Notes: generated by a model from the letters alone, not told the origin. Shown: positions 7,873 through 17,102, counted from the stretch's first letter. The stretch: 64,000 nucleotides of DNA from Nitrososphaera sp. (GCA_039938515.1 JBDUUL010000010.1:1-64000); one strand, 5' to 3'. Numbers and translations: made by a program.

Positions 7873-8937
7873 GTGGTATTCGGCTGCCCTTATGAGCGAA
7901 ATTATGCCAGTCAAGCTATAGTGCAGCAATTTTCCTTTCCTAAAGGTAAGTCAGAAAATCGAAAGGAGCCTGCCGAGGTTGTTCTTGTTGTAAATCCGAA
8001 TTCAGCGAGTGGCAAGACCGGCAAGAACTGGGACACGCTATTTTCCGAAATCAGAAAGATTCTCGGCTCAGAAGTCGACTTTGCGTTCACCGCCAAGCCC
8101 GGGGACGGCACGACGATTACGAGAAACCTCATCCGACAGGGCGTAAAGCGCATAATCCCAATCGGAGGCGATGGCACCATCAACGAGGTTGCAAACGGCT
8201 TTTTCGAAGAGCAGGTTGGCATTAGAAACAGTTCGGACAAGCTCAAGCCGATAAACCCCGACGCCGCGATGGGAGTGGTTCCAAGCGGCACAAGAAATGT
8301 TCTGGCCAGGTCCCTTGGCCTAAATTCCGACCTTCTGGAATGCTTTGGCTGCTTTGTGCACGGCAAGCCAACAAAGATAGATGTTGTTGCCGTGTCTGCG
8401 ACAAATCCCTCGTCGGGAGAATTGAATCCCGCCAGAATATTCCTTAACGCAGCGGAAATGGGGATCGCCGGGGAACTTGTGGACAGGTCAAAAAAAGTCC
8501 GGGGTACATTAAACAGCAGGCTAATTTCCACCATTACGGCAGCTGTGGCGACCGTCCCAAGCTACGAGAGCAACCTGTGCGATATAGACCTGGACAATGG
8601 AAGGGAAAGATTGCTGGCCAAAATGACTCTGGGAATAGTTGCAAACGGCAAGTACCTGGGCGGGGGATTCAAGGCCGCGCCGCTGGCGGATGTTTACGAC
8701 GGCCTCTTTGACCTTGTGGTTCTCAAGGATTCGGGAAGCTTCAAGATACTCGACGAGCTCGTAAAAATGAAGTCGGGCGATTACCGTAACGAAGGCGACA
8801 TCATTTACCTGCAGGGCAAGGACGCGTTGGTACGCTCGAAAGAGCGGGACGTGACTGTCACTATCGACGGCGAGCCGGCGGGCATCCTCCCTGCTGAATT
8901 TAGCGTGCATGAGGGCTCGCTCTCTGTGGTCCTCTAG
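7873..8937 (+). CDS. Diacylglycerol kinase family lipid kinase (YegS/DagK-like)
   Basis: A 354-residue protein of the DAGK catalytic superfamily. The ATP-binding Gly-Gly-Asp-Gly-Thr (residues 98-102) is followed by Ile-Asn-Glu-Val-Ala-Asn-Gly, and Asn-Pro-Asn-Ser-Ala-Ser-Gly-Lys-Thr marks the N-terminal nucleotide region at about 41-49. Such enzymes phosphorylate lipids, possibly archaeal polar lipid precursors or sphingoid-like lipids; the substrate cannot be read from sequence. The start is uncertain: GTG 7873 gives the longest product, but a TATATACTA box at about 7849-7857 is close to it, so a downstream GTG at 7921 is also possible. Confidence 0.85.
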   Translation: MVFGCPYERNYASQAIVQQFSFPKGKSENRKEPAEVVLVVNPNSASGKTGKNWDTLFSEIRKILGSEVDFAFTAKPGDGTTITRNLIRQGVKRIIPIGGDGTINEVANGFFEEQVGIRNSSDKLKPINPDAAMGVVPSGTRNVLARSLGLNSDLLECFGCFVHGKPTKIDVVAVSATNPSSGELNPARIFLNAAEMGIAGELVDRSKKVRGTLNSRLISTITAAVATVPSYESNLCDIDLDNGRERLLAKMTLGIVANGKYLGGGFKAAPLADVYDGLFDLVVLKDSGSFKILDELVKMKSGDYRNEGDIIYLQGKDALVRSKERDVTVTIDGEPAGILPAEFSVHEGSLSVVL

Positions 8938-8994
8938 GCCCATCCTTTTCTTGCCGCCGACATCATATTTTGCGGTAGAAATGGATAATTCCAC

Positions 8995-9010
8995 AAAAAA
9001 TATATGATTT
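8995..9010 (+). promoter_or_regulatory. TATA box for sulfite/nitrite reductase operon
   Basis: An A/T-only stretch interrupted once (AAAAAATATATGATTT) is centred about 33 nt before ATG 9035. It predicts a very short leader. Confidence 0.55.
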
Positions 9011-9034
9011 GAATTGACCCTTTTCCTTCATATA

Positions 9035-10900
9035 ATGAGAAAGTCCGCCAGTCGTGGCCGCGCAACCCAAAAGGGCGTCTCCGCTCCAAAGGCTAACCCT
9101 AGATGGGGAAGGGAGGAGGAAACCGAGGTTTTTGCAAAACGTGTCAAGCTTTTCAGACAGGGTAAGCTCTCAAGCGACGATTTCAGACGTTTCAGGCTTC
9201 AGCATGGCGCTTACGGCTCGCGCCTTCACATGGATTACAGCATGATAAGAATCAAGGTCCCAGGCGGCGAAATGACGCCTGAGCAGGTGGAAAAGATAGC
9301 CTCCCTCTCTGAGGCCTTTTCGATAGGCTCTGCCCACGTCTCGACGCGGCAGAACATCCAGCTGCACTGGGTCCAGTTAGAAGACGTAAGCGAGGTCATG
9401 AGGGGCCTAGTCGAAGTCGGGCTCACAACCCGTGAGGCATGTGGCAACACTGTCAGAAACGTCATGTGCAGCCACTTTGCGGGCGTGTGCCAGGACGAGG
9501 CATTCGACTCTACGCCCTACTCCAAGGCGATTGCCCGGTTCTTTTTGAGAAACCCGATGAGCCAGAACCTGCCCCGCAAGTTCAAGATCAACTTTTCGTG
9601 CTGCGACAAGCACGGCCTTGAGCGGATCGCAGACATCGGACTTGTCCCGGCTACAAGGGAGAAGAAGGACGAGGATGGCAACACCGTAGTAGAAAGGGGC
9701 TTCAAGACATATCTAGGGGGCGGCCTGGGCGCTGCGTCATTTATCGGACACCTGCTTGAGGACTTTACCCCCGAAGACAAGCTTCTCGCAACCTGCATGG
9801 CAACCGTGAGGCTCTTTGACAGGCACGGAAACCGGGAGAACATGGCCCGAAACCGCATGCGCTACCTGGTGCATGAGATGGGCTGGGAAGTATTTCAGAA
9901 AATGGCGCTCAAGGAAAGGGCGGTCGTGGAAATGACCACCGCTACGTCGACTGCACGGATGTTTGACGTAAAGGCAGAGGAGGACACAAGGCAGCTCCCA
10001 AAGGCGCCCCTGATGGCAAGACTTCCAATGCTAAACGAGCAGGTGAACAAGGAAAGTCCAGCCTACGAGAGGTGGCTGCACTCAAACGTGGTTCCTCAAA
10101 AACAGCAGGACTACTTTACTGTGTTCATAACCCTGGGCGCCGGGGACATTACCGCAAGCCAGCTCAGGGTCCTTGCCTCGGTAATACGCGAATATTCAGT
10201 GGAAGGGTCCGCCCGCAACACCCCACAGCAGAACTTTGCGCTCAGGTACGTCAGGGGTACTGAGCTTCGCGACATGTACGAGAAGCTCTCGTCGGCCGGG
10301 CTTGCTAACCCCGGTGCACTCACCATCGCATCTGCCGTAGGCTGCTCCGGCACCACGTCTTGCAACCTCGCGATAACAAACTCCCATAGGCTTGCAAAGG
10401 AAGTGCAGCGCAGGTTCCTGGAGCTTGGGCTCGACACGGACGACTCCCTTCGCGACTCTACCATCAAGGTAAGCGGATGTCCGAACTCGTGTGGCCAGCA
10501 CGAAATTGCAACAATCGGGTTTTTCGGCGGCGCAACCAGGACAAACAATTCCATGACGCCCACGTACACGATGCTCTTTGGAGGCAGCGGAGGCGAGCTG
10601 GGCAAGGCAGTCATGAGGGTTCCTGCCAAGCGTGTCATAGACACAATTCTCAAGATAATTGAAATCTACCGAAAGGAGCGATCCTCTGAGAGCCAGACGC
10701 TTCGCGAATGGGTAAGCAGCCTTGCAAAGGGCACGGCCTCCGGCTCAAACGCGACGGTCAGGAACCTGGAAGAAATGAAGGCCGCGCTAGCCCAGGTTAC
10801 GCAGCTCCCAACGCCGGAGCAGGACCCGGATGCGTACCGCGACTATGGTAGCGACTCGAGGTTCAGCGCCAAGACTGCCAGAGGAGAATGCGCTGCTTGA
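9035..10900 (+). CDS. Ferredoxin-dependent sulfite/nitrite reductase (siroheme, 4Fe-4S)
   Basis: A 621-residue enzyme catalysing six-electron reduction of sulfite or nitrite at a coupled siroheme-[4Fe-4S] centre. The cluster cysteines are clear: Cys437-x5-Cys443 and Cys482-x3-Cys486 (SGCPNSCGQHEI). Two ferrodoxin-like half domains flank them, the first with Ser-Thr-Arg-Gln-Asn-Ile-Gln and the second with a degenerate Asn-Thr-Pro-Gln-Gln-Asn repeat. The ORF overlaps the following rhodanese by 13 nt, which favours sulfur assimilation; related archaeal enzymes are also annotated as assimilatory NirA. I cannot decide between sulfite and nitrite from sequence alone. ATG 9035 was chosen over an earlier TTG because of the TATA box. 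Confidence 0.9.
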   Translation: MRKSASRGRATQKGVSAPKANPRWGREEETEVFAKRVKLFRQGKLSSDDFRRFRLQHGAYGSRLHMDYSMIRIKVPGGEMTPEQVEKIASLSEAFSIGSAHVSTRQNIQLHWVQLEDVSEVMRGLVEVGLTTREACGNTVRNVMCSHFAGVCQDEAFDSTPYSKAIARFFLRNPMSQNLPRKFKINFSCCDKHGLERIADIGLVPATREKKDEDGNTVVERGFKTYLGGGLGAASFIGHLLEDFTPEDKLLATCMATVRLFDRHGNRENMARNRMRYLVHEMGWEVFQKMALKERAVVEMTTATSTARMFDVKAEEDTRQLPKAPLMARLPMLNEQVNKESPAYERWLHSNVVPQKQQDYFTVFITLGAGDITASQLRVLASVIREYSVEGSARNTPQQNFALRYVRGTELRDMYEKLSSAGLANPGALTIASAVGCSGTTSCNLAITNSHRLAKEVQRRFLELGLDTDDSLRDSTIKVSGCPNSCGQHEIATIGFFGGATRTNNSMTPTYTMLFGGSGGELGKAVMRVPAKRVIDTILKIIEIYRKERSSESQTLREWVSSLAKGTASGSNATVRNLEEMKAALAQVTQLPTPEQDPDAYRDYGSDSRFSAKTARGECAA

Positions 10901-11760
10901 GCACTGCTAGGGCAAAGAGCAGGGCAAGAACAGAACCGCTGGCAAAAAAAGATCGCAAGGAGCAGGTCGCCAGGCTTCCGATTATCTGCGACGCAGACAC
11001 CCTGAGATCGCTCATTAGAAAAAAAGCCGTCCGCGTAGTTGACGTGCGAAAGGCGGAGGATTACGCAAAGGGACACATCTCGACCGCAGTGTCGCTGCCG
11101 CTTGCCCGGGTCTTGGAGAACGACACTCCAGAAAAAACAGTGGAAATCCTGCGCGAAATTGGAGTCACGGAATCAATGCCCGTCGTGGTTTATGACGATA
11201 CCTTTGGCGCGCTTGCGGCCCGAGTAGCCTGGACCTTCCAGTACGTCGGACACGAGAATACCGCGCTTCTTGAAATGACTTTTAGCAAGTGGAAAGAGCT
11301 TGGCCTGGAGACTGAAAAGCAGCCACGCACATTTGCGCGGACCATCCACGGGCTAAAGCTCAACAAGTCGATTTATGCGGACGCGCCGTACGTCGAGTCG
11401 GCCAAATCTCAGAACGACAAGGTAGTCGTGGATTCCAGGGAAAGGCTGAACTTTTTGACGGAGCACATCCCCGGCGCAAGGAACATACCCTATACAATGC
11501 TCGGATCCGACGGCAGCATTCTGCGCAATCCGGACGAACTGAAGCGGTTCATGGAAAACCGCGGAATTTCTGGGCAGTCGGAGATTATCACCTACTGCGG
11601 AAGCGTGGGCACGCTCTCGGGGCTCGCATATTATGCCCTGAAGCTTGCAGGCTACAACAACGTCAAGCTGTATCCAAAATCATTCAAGGAATGGAAGTCC
11701 CTTGGCAAGCCAAGGGAAGAGTTCAAAGACGCCAACTACTGGGATTTGTCTGCGGAATAG
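10888..11760 (+). CDS. Thiosulfate/3-mercaptopyruvate sulfurtransferase (tandem rhodanese)
   Basis: The protein has two rhodanese domains in 290 residues. The C-terminal one holds the catalytic cysteine (Thr-Tyr-Cys-Gly-Ser-Val-Gly, Cys237). The N-terminal one has Asp-Asp-Thr-Phe-Gly at the equivalent position and so is inactive and structural, as usual for the family. It transfers a sulfane sulfur from thiosulfate or mercaptopyruvate to a thiophilic acceptor. It starts inside the reductase gene (ATG 10888, 13-nt overlap), so translation is coupled and the two probably work in one sulfur-assimilation step. The basic N-terminal ~25 residues are not a clear signal peptide. Confidence 0.9.
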   Translation: MRCLSTARAKSRARTEPLAKKDRKEQVARLPIICDADTLRSLIRKKAVRVVDVRKAEDYAKGHISTAVSLPLARVLENDTPEKTVEILREIGVTESMPVVVYDDTFGALAARVAWTFQYVGHENTALLEMTFSKWKELGLETEKQPRTFARTIHGLKLNKSIYADAPYVESAKSQNDKVVVDSRERLNFLTEHIPGARNIPYTMLGSDGSILRNPDELKRFMENRGISGQSEIITYCGSVGTLSGLAYYALKLAGYNNVKLYPKSFKEWKSLGKPREEFKDANYWDLSAE

Positions 11761-11803
11761 GCTTGTCATTTCGGCACTCTACCGGAGCCCTGATTGCATA
11801 ACC

Positions 11804-12382
11804 TTGGGCAGGAGGCTGATTGTCTGCCTTACGGGGATGCCCGGAGCAGGCAAGTCAACGGTCGCGACGTTCCTTAAGGAAAAGGGCTTTGAAAGTCTTA
11901 CAATGGGCGACGCGGTCCGTGACGAGGCAAGGTCGCAGGGCCTTGAACCTACCGATGCCAACCTCGGAAGACTGATGCTGCAGCTGCGAGAAAAGTATGG
12001 TCAGGGTGCCGTGGCGAACCTGATTCTAAAAAGGCTTGAAGAAGCGGCGCCCGGCAGGTCTGGCCGCAACATCGTCATTGACGGCGTGAGGAGCGTCGCC
12101 GAAGTGGAGGTGCTGAGAAGAGCCGGCCTTGTCAGGCTGCTTGCTATCCACGCATCGCAGGACATCCGCTTCCAGCACCTTCGTGTGAGAGGCCGCTCGG
12201 ATGCCCCTGCGACTGCCTCCGAGTTTGCGGGAAGGGATCAGCGCGAGCTTTCGGTCGGCATCAGCGAGGCAATCGCACTTGCGGACGAATCGCTGTCAAA
12301 TAACGAGCTGACGCTTGAGCAGCTAAAGAAGCGTGCGTGCGAGATAGTGGACGAGTGGCTTTCAGAGGCGGAAAAGTCATGA
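11804..12382 (+). CDS. UPF0200 family nucleotide kinase-like P-loop protein
   Basis: A P-loop protein of about 192 residues with Walker A Gly-Met-Pro-Gly-Ala-Gly-Lys-Ser-Thr at residues 11-19 and the UPF0200 landmarks Met-Gly-Asp-x-x-Arg-Asp-Glu, Val-Ile-Asp-Gly-Val-Arg-Ser and Arg-Gly-Arg-Ser-Asp. The family resembles dephospho-CoA kinases and is archaeal; its substrate is not established. No ATG precedes the P-loop in a sensible place, so TTG 11804 is the best start. The stop overlaps the next ATG by 4 nt (ATGA), giving the conserved UPF0200-UPF0201 pair. Confidence 0.82.
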   Translation: MGRRLIVCLTGMPGAGKSTVATFLKEKGFESLTMGDAVRDEARSQGLEPTDANLGRLMLQLREKYGQGAVANLILKRLEEAAPGRSGRNIVIDGVRSVAEVEVLRRAGLVRLLAIHASQDIRFQHLRVRGRSDAPATASEFAGRDQRELSVGISEAIALADESLSNNELTLEQLKKRACEIVDEWLSEAEKS

Positions 12383-12804
12383 AAAAGCCTGCAATAGTGT
12401 CGCCAGTCGAAGTAAAGGTCGAGGCGACTGTCAACCCTTCCGAAGACTCGCAAAAAGTAATTGGCGCGATAACAAACGTGGTTGGTAGGTGCTCGCCGGA
12501 ATTTCGCTATGGTAGCAGGGTCGTTGGAAGGGCAACGGGCCTCGAGTCACTTGCAAACATTTACGAGCAGGTCAGGTCGAGGTCAGCGATGGGAGTGCTC
12601 CGCAGGATGCTCGTCGACAACAGGGCGGGTCAGAGCACCTGGTTTCTGCTCAACAAGCAGGCCGCAACGGCCGGCATTGCCGTGATAATTGAAGACGACC
12701 AGGAATCACCTCTGGGCCCTATCCGCGTTACGATAGACTGCGAGGAGCTTGACAGTGTCGTTGACTGGCTGGTTCCTTCTGACGAAGACCGCGAATGGCA
12801 CTAG
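12379..12804 (+). CDS. UPF0201 family protein (predicted RNA-binding, exosome-linked)
   Basis: A 141-residue protein that opens with the UPF0201 pattern Val-Lys-Val-Glu-Ala-x-Val-Asn-Pro-Ser-Glu-Asp and has a C-terminal Gly-Pro-Ile-x-Val-x-Ile-Asp element. The family (COG1325) was proposed from gene context to be linked to the archaeal exosome, and its fold is RNA-binding-like; this is prior knowledge and was not tested here. ATG 12379 overlaps the UPF0200 stop, so the two are translationally coupled. Confidence 0.82.
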   Translation: MKKPAIVSPVEVKVEATVNPSEDSQKVIGAITNVVGRCSPEFRYGSRVVGRATGLESLANIYEQVRSRSAMGVLRRMLVDNRAGQSTWFLLNKQAATAGIAVIIEDDQESPLGPIRVTIDCEELDSVVDWLVPSDEDREWH

Positions 12805-12860
12805 CAGACGGCCCACTTGAGATAATGCCTCCGGAAATCCGCCCCGAAAAGCAGCTACAA

Positions 12861-12870
12861 AGCTTTTAAA
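12861..12870 (+). promoter_or_regulatory. TATA box for the DUF5679 microprotein
   Basis: AGCTTTTAAA is centred 29 nt before ATG 12895, a textbook archaeal position for a leaderless transcript. Confidence 0.6.
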
Positions 12871-12894
12871 CCCCTTTTTTCTGTACGACCTGCA

Positions 12895-13032
12895 ATGGAA
12901 GCATATTGCGTCAAGTGCAAAGCAAAGAGGAACATGAAAGACGAAAAGAAAGTAACAATGAAAAACGGCAAGCCTGCCACACAAGGAATCTGCACTGTCT
13001 GCGGAACCAAGATGTTCAAGATTGGCGGCTAA
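12895..13032 (+). CDS. DUF5679 zinc-ribbon microprotein, 45 aa
   Basis: A 45-residue protein with two Cys-x2-Cys knuckles (CVKC near the start, CTVC near the end) separated by a Lys-rich loop containing Thr-Met-Lys-Asn-Gly-Lys-Pro-Ala-Thr. This matches DUF5679, a small zinc-ribbon family found in thaumarchaea, chloroflexi and actinobacteria with no assigned function. It has its own promoter and stands between UPF0201 and an ABC transporter. Its basic loop suggests nucleic-acid binding, which is an inference. Confidence 0.88.
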   Translation: MEAYCVKCKAKRNMKDEKKVTMKNGKPATQGICTVCGTKMFKIGG

Positions 13033-13111
13033 GCCGAGGCAGCCCGTTTCCTTCTCACTCATTTTCGTTTCACCGTCCGTGCGGGTCAAGGCATAATACC
13101 CGCAACGGATA

Positions 13112-14086
13112 ATGTTTTGCTGCAACCTCTCCGTGATAAAGATAAAAAACCTCACCAAGCAATTTGGGCGGATTACCGCCGTCGACAACCTGTCGCTTGA
13201 AATTGACGACAGCGAGGTTTTTGGACTGCTCGGTTCCAACGGCGCGGGCAAGACCACGACGATTCACATGCTTGCAACACTCCTAAAGCCGACCTCGGGA
13301 ACCGCAACGGTAAACGGATTTGATATCATAGCCGAGCCTTCGAAGGTTCGCTCAAGCATCGGGATTGTCTTTCAGGCGCCAAGCAGTGACGACATGCTCA
13401 CAGGAGAGGAGAACCTTCATCTTCACGCGCTGCTATACGGCGTTCCCCGTAACCAGAGAAAAGACAGGATCTCGTCGGTGCTCGAACTAGTCGGCCTCAC
13501 TGACAGGCGGGACGACCAGGTCAAGACCTACTCTGGCGGAATGAGGAGGCGGCTTGAGATCGCCCGCGGGCTATTGCACCGGCCGAAGGTCATGTTTCTT
13601 GACGAGCCGACTCTCGGGCTTGACCCGGCAAGCCGCGAGACGATGTGGAAGTACGTAAAGCGGCTTGTGATTGATGAAAAGGTGACGATAATTCTCACAA
13701 CTCACTACATGGAAGAGGCTGACATGCTCTGCAACAGGATCGCAATTATCGACAAGGGCAAAATAGTCGCGCTGGATACGCCTGCCGGGCTCAAAGCTGG
13801 ACTTGGAGGAGACATTATCAAGATCAAGACAGGCGACGGATGGGGCCCGGAGAAAATCGCACAGCAGTTCAGTTTTGTCCGCAAGGCCGAGCGCGCCGAC
13901 GGATACGTAGTGCTGGCGGTGGAAAATGCCAAGAAGGATCTGCCGATTCTCCTGCAGCACGTCGAGGCCGAGTCGGCCGAGTTCTCAAGCCCCAGCCTCA
14001 ACGACGTTTTCATAAGGCTTACCGGCAGACACATAAAGGAAGAGGCGGAAGGAGGCTTTACAGAGAGATTTGCAAAGTACGATTAG
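13112..14086 (+). CDS. ABC transporter ATP-binding protein (DrrA/NatA type)
   Basis: The ATPase subunit of an ABC-2 exporter, 324 residues. Walker A Gly-Ser-Asn-Gly-Ala-Gly-Lys-Thr lies at 41-48, the signature Tyr-Ser-Gly-Gly-Met at 140-144 and Walker B Val-Met-Phe-Leu-Asp-Glu-Pro at 160-166. The C-terminal ~90 residues are the accessory domain common in DrrA-like proteins. It overlaps the permease gene by 17 nt, so both are made together. The substrate is unknown; the family exports drugs, lipids or polysaccharide. ATG 13112 is used, but a GTG at 13133 would remove a short Cys-rich start. Confidence 0.93.
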   Translation: MFCCNLSVIKIKNLTKQFGRITAVDNLSLEIDDSEVFGLLGSNGAGKTTTIHMLATLLKPTSGTATVNGFDIIAEPSKVRSSIGIVFQAPSSDDMLTGEENLHLHALLYGVPRNQRKDRISSVLELVGLTDRRDDQVKTYSGGMRRRLEIARGLLHRPKVMFLDEPTLGLDPASRETMWKYVKRLVIDEKVTIILTTHYMEEADMLCNRIAIIDKGKIVALDTPAGLKAGLGGDIIKIKTGDGWGPEKIAQQFSFVRKAERADGYVVLAVENAKKDLPILLQHVEAESAEFSSPSLNDVFIRLTGRHIKEEAEGGFTERFAKYD

Positions 14087-14849
14087 TCTCGAAGGCGAGC
14101 TCTCAAAGGTCTATGCGATATGGCTGCGGGAATTCAAGGTTTTCCTGCGCGAAAAAAGCAGGCTGGTAGCCTCGACTTTTACGCCGATACTCTGGCTCTT
14201 TGTCATTGGCTCCGGCTTTGGCTCTGCAAATCCCACGACGATACCCGGCGTGAGCTACCAGGAGTTCATTTTTCCCGGCATCATTTGCATGTCGATAATC
14301 TTCAGCTCCGTCTTTTACGGCTCGTACATAATCTGGGACCGCAAGTTTGACTTTCTAAAGAGCGTGATGGTCGCGCCTGTAAGCAGGGGAGCGGTGTTTG
14401 TGGGAAAGACTCTTGGCGGCATGACAAACTCGCTGATCCAGTCTGCCATACTGCTTGCGATAGGCGCCGCAATAGGGATAGGCTTTACCCCGCTTTCAAT
14501 CGTCCAGACCTTTGCCATAGTGCTTCTCCTCTCATTCGGTCTGACCTCGCTTGGCCTTGCGCTTGGAAGCTACATGTACAGCCTGGAGGGCTTTCAAATG
14601 ATAGTCAGCTTTGTCGTGTTTCCCCTGTTCTTTCTCAGCGGCGCGCTGTTTCCACTCGACCATCTGCCGGCCTGGCTGCGGGTCCTGACGGCCATCGATC
14701 CGGCCACTTACGGAGTCAGCGCAATGAGGGAGGCCATCCTCAACAGCGGAGTGCAGGATCTGGCCGTCAACACGGCCATTCTGGCGGCATACACTGCCGC
14801 CCTTGGGCTCTTTGGTACGTATTCCTTCAGCCGCATGAAGGCGGTCTAG
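14070..14849 (+). CDS. ABC-2 type transporter permease
   Basis: The membrane subunit partner of the preceding ATPase, 259 residues with six hydrophobic segments. It has the ABC-2 motif region near the fifth segment (Phe-Pro-Leu-Phe-Phe-Leu-Ser-Gly-Ala-Leu-Phe-Pro-Leu) followed by Leu-Pro, as in DrrB/NodJ permeases. TTG 14070 lies 17 nt inside the ATPase gene. The stop overlaps that of the convergent ThiL gene through the self-complementary CTAG. Confidence 0.92.
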   Translation: MQSTISLEGELSKVYAIWLREFKVFLREKSRLVASTFTPILWLFVIGSGFGSANPTTIPGVSYQEFIFPGIICMSIIFSSVFYGSYIIWDRKFDFLKSVMVAPVSRGAVFVGKTLGGMTNSLIQSAILLAIGAAIGIGFTPLSIVQTFAIVLLLSFGLTSLGLALGSYMYSLEGFQMIVSFVVFPLFFLSGALFPLDHLPAWLRVLTAIDPATYGVSAMREAILNSGVQDLAVNTAILAAYTAALGLFGTYSFSRMKAV

Positions 14850-15802
14850 CGTGCAAAGTGGTCGTAACCTTTCCGCTCGATTGCCTTGCCTCTGTAGAGA
14901 ACTTTGCCTGAGCCCTCGACCACTTTTCCGATTTGAATCAGCCTGACCTTGCTGGCCTTTGCCGCCCGAATTGCCGCGGAAATCCGGTTCTTTGGAATGG
15001 TGCAGACTATTTCGTATTCCTCTCCACCAAACAGCGCAAGGCCTTCGGGGTCATAGCCATTTTCTCTTGCAAACTCGCCAAGGCCGCGCTCAGCTGGCAT
15101 GGACTCGATCACGATGTCGGCCCTGCTCTGCGAAGCAATAGTGTAGAGCGAAATAGCAAGCCCGTCGCTTGAATCCATTGACGCGGAAAAATACCTGGAC
15201 AGTCCAAGCCCGAACTTTATTGCCGGCTCCGGCCTAAGGACAGAGCGCACCGCCTTTTTTTCGAATTGCTTGGCAGCCCGTGCACCGTGCAAAAGTATCT
15301 TCAGGCCGGCGGACTGCAGGCCGAAGGTTCCTGACACCGCGACGGCATCGCCCGGCATTGCGCCATTGCGTTTTGGAATAGACGCGGGTGCGATTCCTAT
15401 CATGCTGCAGTCAATCACCGTTTCATTGGAGATGCTGTTTGTATCTCCTCCGATTATGCTGACGCCAAATTCCCGGGAGGCACCTGCAAAACCCTTTGCC
15501 AGCCCCGCGACGTAACTTGGCGTGACGTCTGAAGGAAGCGCAAGCGCGACCATCGCCGCAAGCGGCCTTATGCCCTTTGACGCAAAATCGCTGACGCAGG
15601 CGACGATGCTTTTTCGCGCAGTCTGCTCGGGGGTCATGGTCGGCGGAACGTCGGTGCTGGCGACAAGCATGTCGCACTTTAGTGCAATCCTGCCTCCTGA
15701 CTGGAGCCGTCCAAGATTTGCAATGGCAACGTCATCGAGATCCGATATCTTGAGCTTCGAAGAGAAAATGCCGATTATCTCGGCTTCATTTAATCTGCTC
15801 AT
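14846..15802 (-). CDS. thiL: Thiamine-monophosphate kinase
   Basis: ThiL phosphorylates thiamine monophosphate to the active cofactor thiamine diphosphate. The 318-residue protein belongs to the PurM/AIR synthase fold. It has the metal-binding Asp-Asp-Val-Ala after the N-terminal helix, Thr-Asp-Val-Pro-Pro, and Ile-Gly-Gly-Asp-Thr-Asn in the middle, and ends with Phe-Gly-Gly-Glu-Glu-Tyr-Glu and a C-terminal substrate domain. A long upstream extension is open but lies in the downstream part of the phosphohexomutase gene, so ATG 15802 (Met-Ser-Arg-Leu-Asn-Glu) is chosen. That start overlaps the mutase stop by 17 nt, so the two minus-strand genes form an operon. Confidence 0.92.
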   Translation of the reverse strand: MSRLNEAEIIGIFSSKLKISDLDDVAIANLGRLQSGGRIALKCDMLVASTDVPPTMTPEQTARKSIVACVSDFASKGIRPLAAMVALALPSDVTPSYVAGLAKGFAGASREFGVSIIGGDTNSISNETVIDCSMIGIAPASIPKRNGAMPGDAVAVSGTFGLQSAGLKILLHGARAAKQFEKKAVRSVLRPEPAIKFGLGLSRYFSASMDSSDGLAISLYTIASQSRADIVIESMPAERGLGEFARENGYDPEGLALFGGEEYEIVCTIPKNRISAAIRAAKASKVRLIQIGKVVEGSGKVLYRGKAIERKGYDHFAR

Positions 15803-17102
15803 ACACCTGAAGCACCTTCTGGCTTGCCCACTTGTAGAGAGAGTCCGCGCGCTCCGCACTTGACTCTGCCGAGACGCGGATGGCGTGCTCGGTGTTAGAC
15901 GGCCTGACCAGAACCCATGAACTCTCGTCCATGATGGCCTTGACTCCGTCAATCGTTATCACTTCCGAAGCATCCCTGCCGAGGATCTCCGGCAGCTTTT
16001 CTATAACCCTGCCGTGCAGGGCGGAGTCTGCAGGAATTTTCGACCTTACCTGTGAGAACTGCGATGCAAACTTGAGTACCTGTTTGGCCCTGTCCCGCTC
16101 AAGAGTGGAAATCGTGGCTGCCGCGAGCAGCCCGTCGCGGCACATGTTAAAGCTGGGCATGATAAAGCCGGCGCTGCTGCCCTCGCCGCCTGCATCGGCG
16201 CCCTGCTTGAGCATTTCGTTTACGACGTTTGCCTCGCCGACCTTTGACTGGGTGATGGTCCCGCCGTGCTCCTTTACGTACCTGGCGATGGCGACGCTGG
16301 TATCAATGCTGGTGACAAACTTTTTCATCCCCATCTCTATCGTCCGTGCTATGCTCAAGAGAAGCGTGGCATCAGAGTTGAGCTTCTCGCCGGATTCGCT
16401 GACAACCACGAGCCGGTCAGCATCAAGATCCAGGGCAAAGCCCACGTCGAGCTTGTTTGAGGTCACAATTGCCCTGAGGTCTGACAGCTCGTCGACGGTG
16501 GGGTCCGGCCCGCGCGATGATATCCCCTGAATGCCGTTTACGCTGATGACGCGTTTTGATATCTTTTTGAAGAGGGCCTCAGAGTAGCCGCAGCCCGCTC
16601 CACCGCCAGAGTCAACCGCAACCGATACAGGCGATGACGAGCGCGATGAGAGCGTCAGCGATACAATGTCGTCAACATAGGTCGATTCTGCAGGATATTC
16701 CTTGCCAAAGACGGGCGGCACGGCTTCGCGCCTGGCGGCTTTTTGCATTGCCTCGAGTTCCGACTCGAACAGGCCCCTCCCACCGACTACGAACTTGAGG
16801 CCGTTCCACTCTAGCGGATTGTGGGATGCGGTGACTATGATTGCGGCACCTGTCTTGCGGGCTTCCCTAAACGCAGCCGGGGTGGGAGCGATGCCGAGAT
16901 TGTAAACGTCTATTCCGCTCCCCATCAGCGCCGACCCGACCACTTCTGACAACACCCTGCCTGACGGGCGGGTATCTCGTGCGAGGGTACACTTGCCGGA
17001 CTTTATCAGAGAAGAAAATGAATCTGAAAACTTGGTGACCTCGTGCAGGTTCAGGTCAGAGTCGCTGTAAATCCCCCTAACTCCGGAAATTGATACTTTC
17101 AT
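15786..17102 (-). CDS. Phosphohexomutase (phosphoglucosamine/phosphomannomutase family)
   Basis: A four-domain alpha-D-phosphohexomutase of 438 residues. The phosphoserine loop Thr-Ala-Ser-His-Asn-Pro contains Ser93, and the metal loop Asp225-Leu-Asp227-Ala-Asp229-Arg follows in domain 2. The sugar-binding Gly-Glu-Gly-Ser-Ser-Ala-Gly and the C-terminal phosphate loop Arg-Pro-Ser-Asn-Thr-Glu are also present. It interconverts 1- and 6-phospho sugars for surface glycan or UDP-GlcNAc synthesis; the exact sugar (GlmM or ManB) cannot be fixed. A minus-strand AT box at 17129-17137 lies about 30 nt before ATG 17102. Confidence 0.92.
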   Translation of the reverse strand: MKVSISGVRGIYSDSDLNLHEVTKFSDSFSSLIKSGKCTLARDTRPSGRVLSEVVGSALMGSGIDVYNLGIAPTPAAFREARKTGAAIIVTASHNPLEWNGLKFVVGGRGLFESELEAMQKAARREAVPPVFGKEYPAESTYVDDIVSLTLSSRSSSPVSVAVDSGGGAGCGYSEALFKKISKRVISVNGIQGISSRGPDPTVDELSDLRAIVTSNKLDVGFALDLDADRLVVVSESGEKLNSDATLLLSIARTIEMGMKKFVTSIDTSVAIARYVKEHGGTITQSKVGEANVVNEMLKQGADAGGEGSSAGFIMPSFNMCRDGLLAAATISTLERDRAKQVLKFASQFSQVRSKIPADSALHGRVIEKLPEILGRDASEVITIDGVKAIMDESSWVLVRPSNTEHAIRVSAESSAERADSLYKWASQKVLQVYEQIK